Positions 63,919 through 64,000 of a stretch of DNA of 64,000 nt are shown piece by piece. This DNA is from Sporolactobacillus shoreicorticis (lineage in GTDB: Bacteria > Bacillota > Bacilli > Bacillales > Sporolactobacillaceae), in contig NZ_JAMXWM010000001.1 in the NCBI RefSeq assembly GCF_024125445.1, forward strand, positions 186,001 to 250,000. Direction: 5' to 3'. Within the stretch, counting starts at the first letter, position 1. Every line of letters starts with the position of its first letter. The translations under genes were made by a program, and so were the position numbers. Below the pieces are notes generated by a model, which searched no databases, had not been told where the DNA came from, and saw nothing but the letters and a program-made list of their open reading frames with translations.

Positions 63919-64000
63919 TTACTTTATTTTACTTTTTGCCAGATTCTCCAACTTCCAGTAGTTTGGTTTGCCGCTGCCGAGAAGCGGAATTTCCTCCACG
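63919..64000 (-). CDS. AMP-dependent acyl synthetase/ligase, C-terminal end (3'-partial view)
   Basis: Only 26 codons are visible. They read VEEIPLLGSGKPNYWKLENL and AKSKIK, the extreme C-terminus of AMP-forming acyl-CoA or acyl-ACP synthetases, whose conserved lysine lies in a PLLGSGKxD/N motif. The rest lies beyond the window. It is on the minus strand, ending in a terminator. Confidence 0.7.
   Translation of the reverse strand, partial: VEEIPLLGSGKPNYWKLENLAKSKIK

Overview
The window looks like a chromosomal segment of a low-to-mid GC Gram-positive bacterium, most likely a spore-forming, lactic-type member of the Bacillales (Sporolactobacillus-like; this placement is inference). The support is strong AGGAGG-type ribosome binding sites, three S-box (SAM-I) leaders, CcpA-type cre sites, a YrzI-like small sporulation-type protein, a 2-hydroxyisocaproate dehydrogenase, an mntH-uspA pair and a Bacillus-style rhamnose operon. 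No rRNA, tRNA, CRISPR array, prophage or intact transposase was seen.

Layout. 1-5.4 kb: the end of a sorbitol/sorbose-phosphate dehydrogenase gene, IS30 debris, a CPBP membrane protein, lactaldehyde reductase fucO and a decayed IS200/IS605 element. 5.5-12.9 kb: an L-rhamnose regulon made of an AraC regulator divergent from MFS transporter-rhaB-rhaM-rhaA-rhaD, followed by a DeoR regulator. FucO would complete the pathway by reducing lactaldehyde to 1,2-propanediol. 12.9-19.1 kb: a gene graveyard (MMPL, MerR, aldo/keto reductase, IS200, GH42 beta-galactosidase and cysteine desulfurase remnants) with one intact MATE exporter. 19.3-24.6 kb: a DHA2 drug exporter, a SAM riboswitch heading two tiny FbpA-like genes, a YrzI-like gene, and a copper pair (CopC-CopD fusion and YcnI). 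26.5-33.3 kb: a SAM-riboswitch operon with two trans-sulfuration PLP enzymes, a GNAT, two unrelated 2-hydroxyacid dehydrogenase types and an M20 amidohydrolase. 33.3-34.4 kb: a degenerate third S-box whose FbpA-like gene appears split by a 0.7 kb repeat-containing insertion.

34.4-37.1 kb: a three-gene membrane-lipid cassette (CrtO-like acyltransferase, MGDG-synthase-type glycosyltransferase, LPG-synthase/flippase-like protein). 37.2-43 kb: a WapI-like immunity protein, a TetR/DHA2 pair whose exporter has an unusual coiled-coil insertion, and assorted small genes. 43-49.3 kb: a run of unrelated single small genes (ASCH, ClbS/DfsB, SnoaL-like, several GNATs, MBL hydrolase, lipoprotein, DUF5063), several of them broken. 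49.4-64 kb: two AraC-GyrI regulators, L-HicDH, mntH-uspA, maltose acetyltransferase, GH31 alpha-glucosidase with a cre site, Ada, a Mef-like MFS exporter behind a leader-peptide attenuator, a MarR-controlled oxidoreductase, and the end of an acyl-CoA/ACP synthetase gene.

The strongest observations for follow-up are the apparent macrolide-type leader peptide and terminator upstream of the MFS gene at 59.2 kb, the S-box-controlled FbpA-like micro-operon and its interrupted copy, the SAM-riboswitch operon with paired hydroxyacid dehydrogenases, and two families of dispersed repeats: AAGCGGAAATTTTCCG-type palindromic blocks (four copies) and a 240-bp element (two copies) abutting the ends of two minus-strand genes. 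At least a dozen pseudogenes mark this stretch as recently decaying. Some frameshifts could be sequencing errors.
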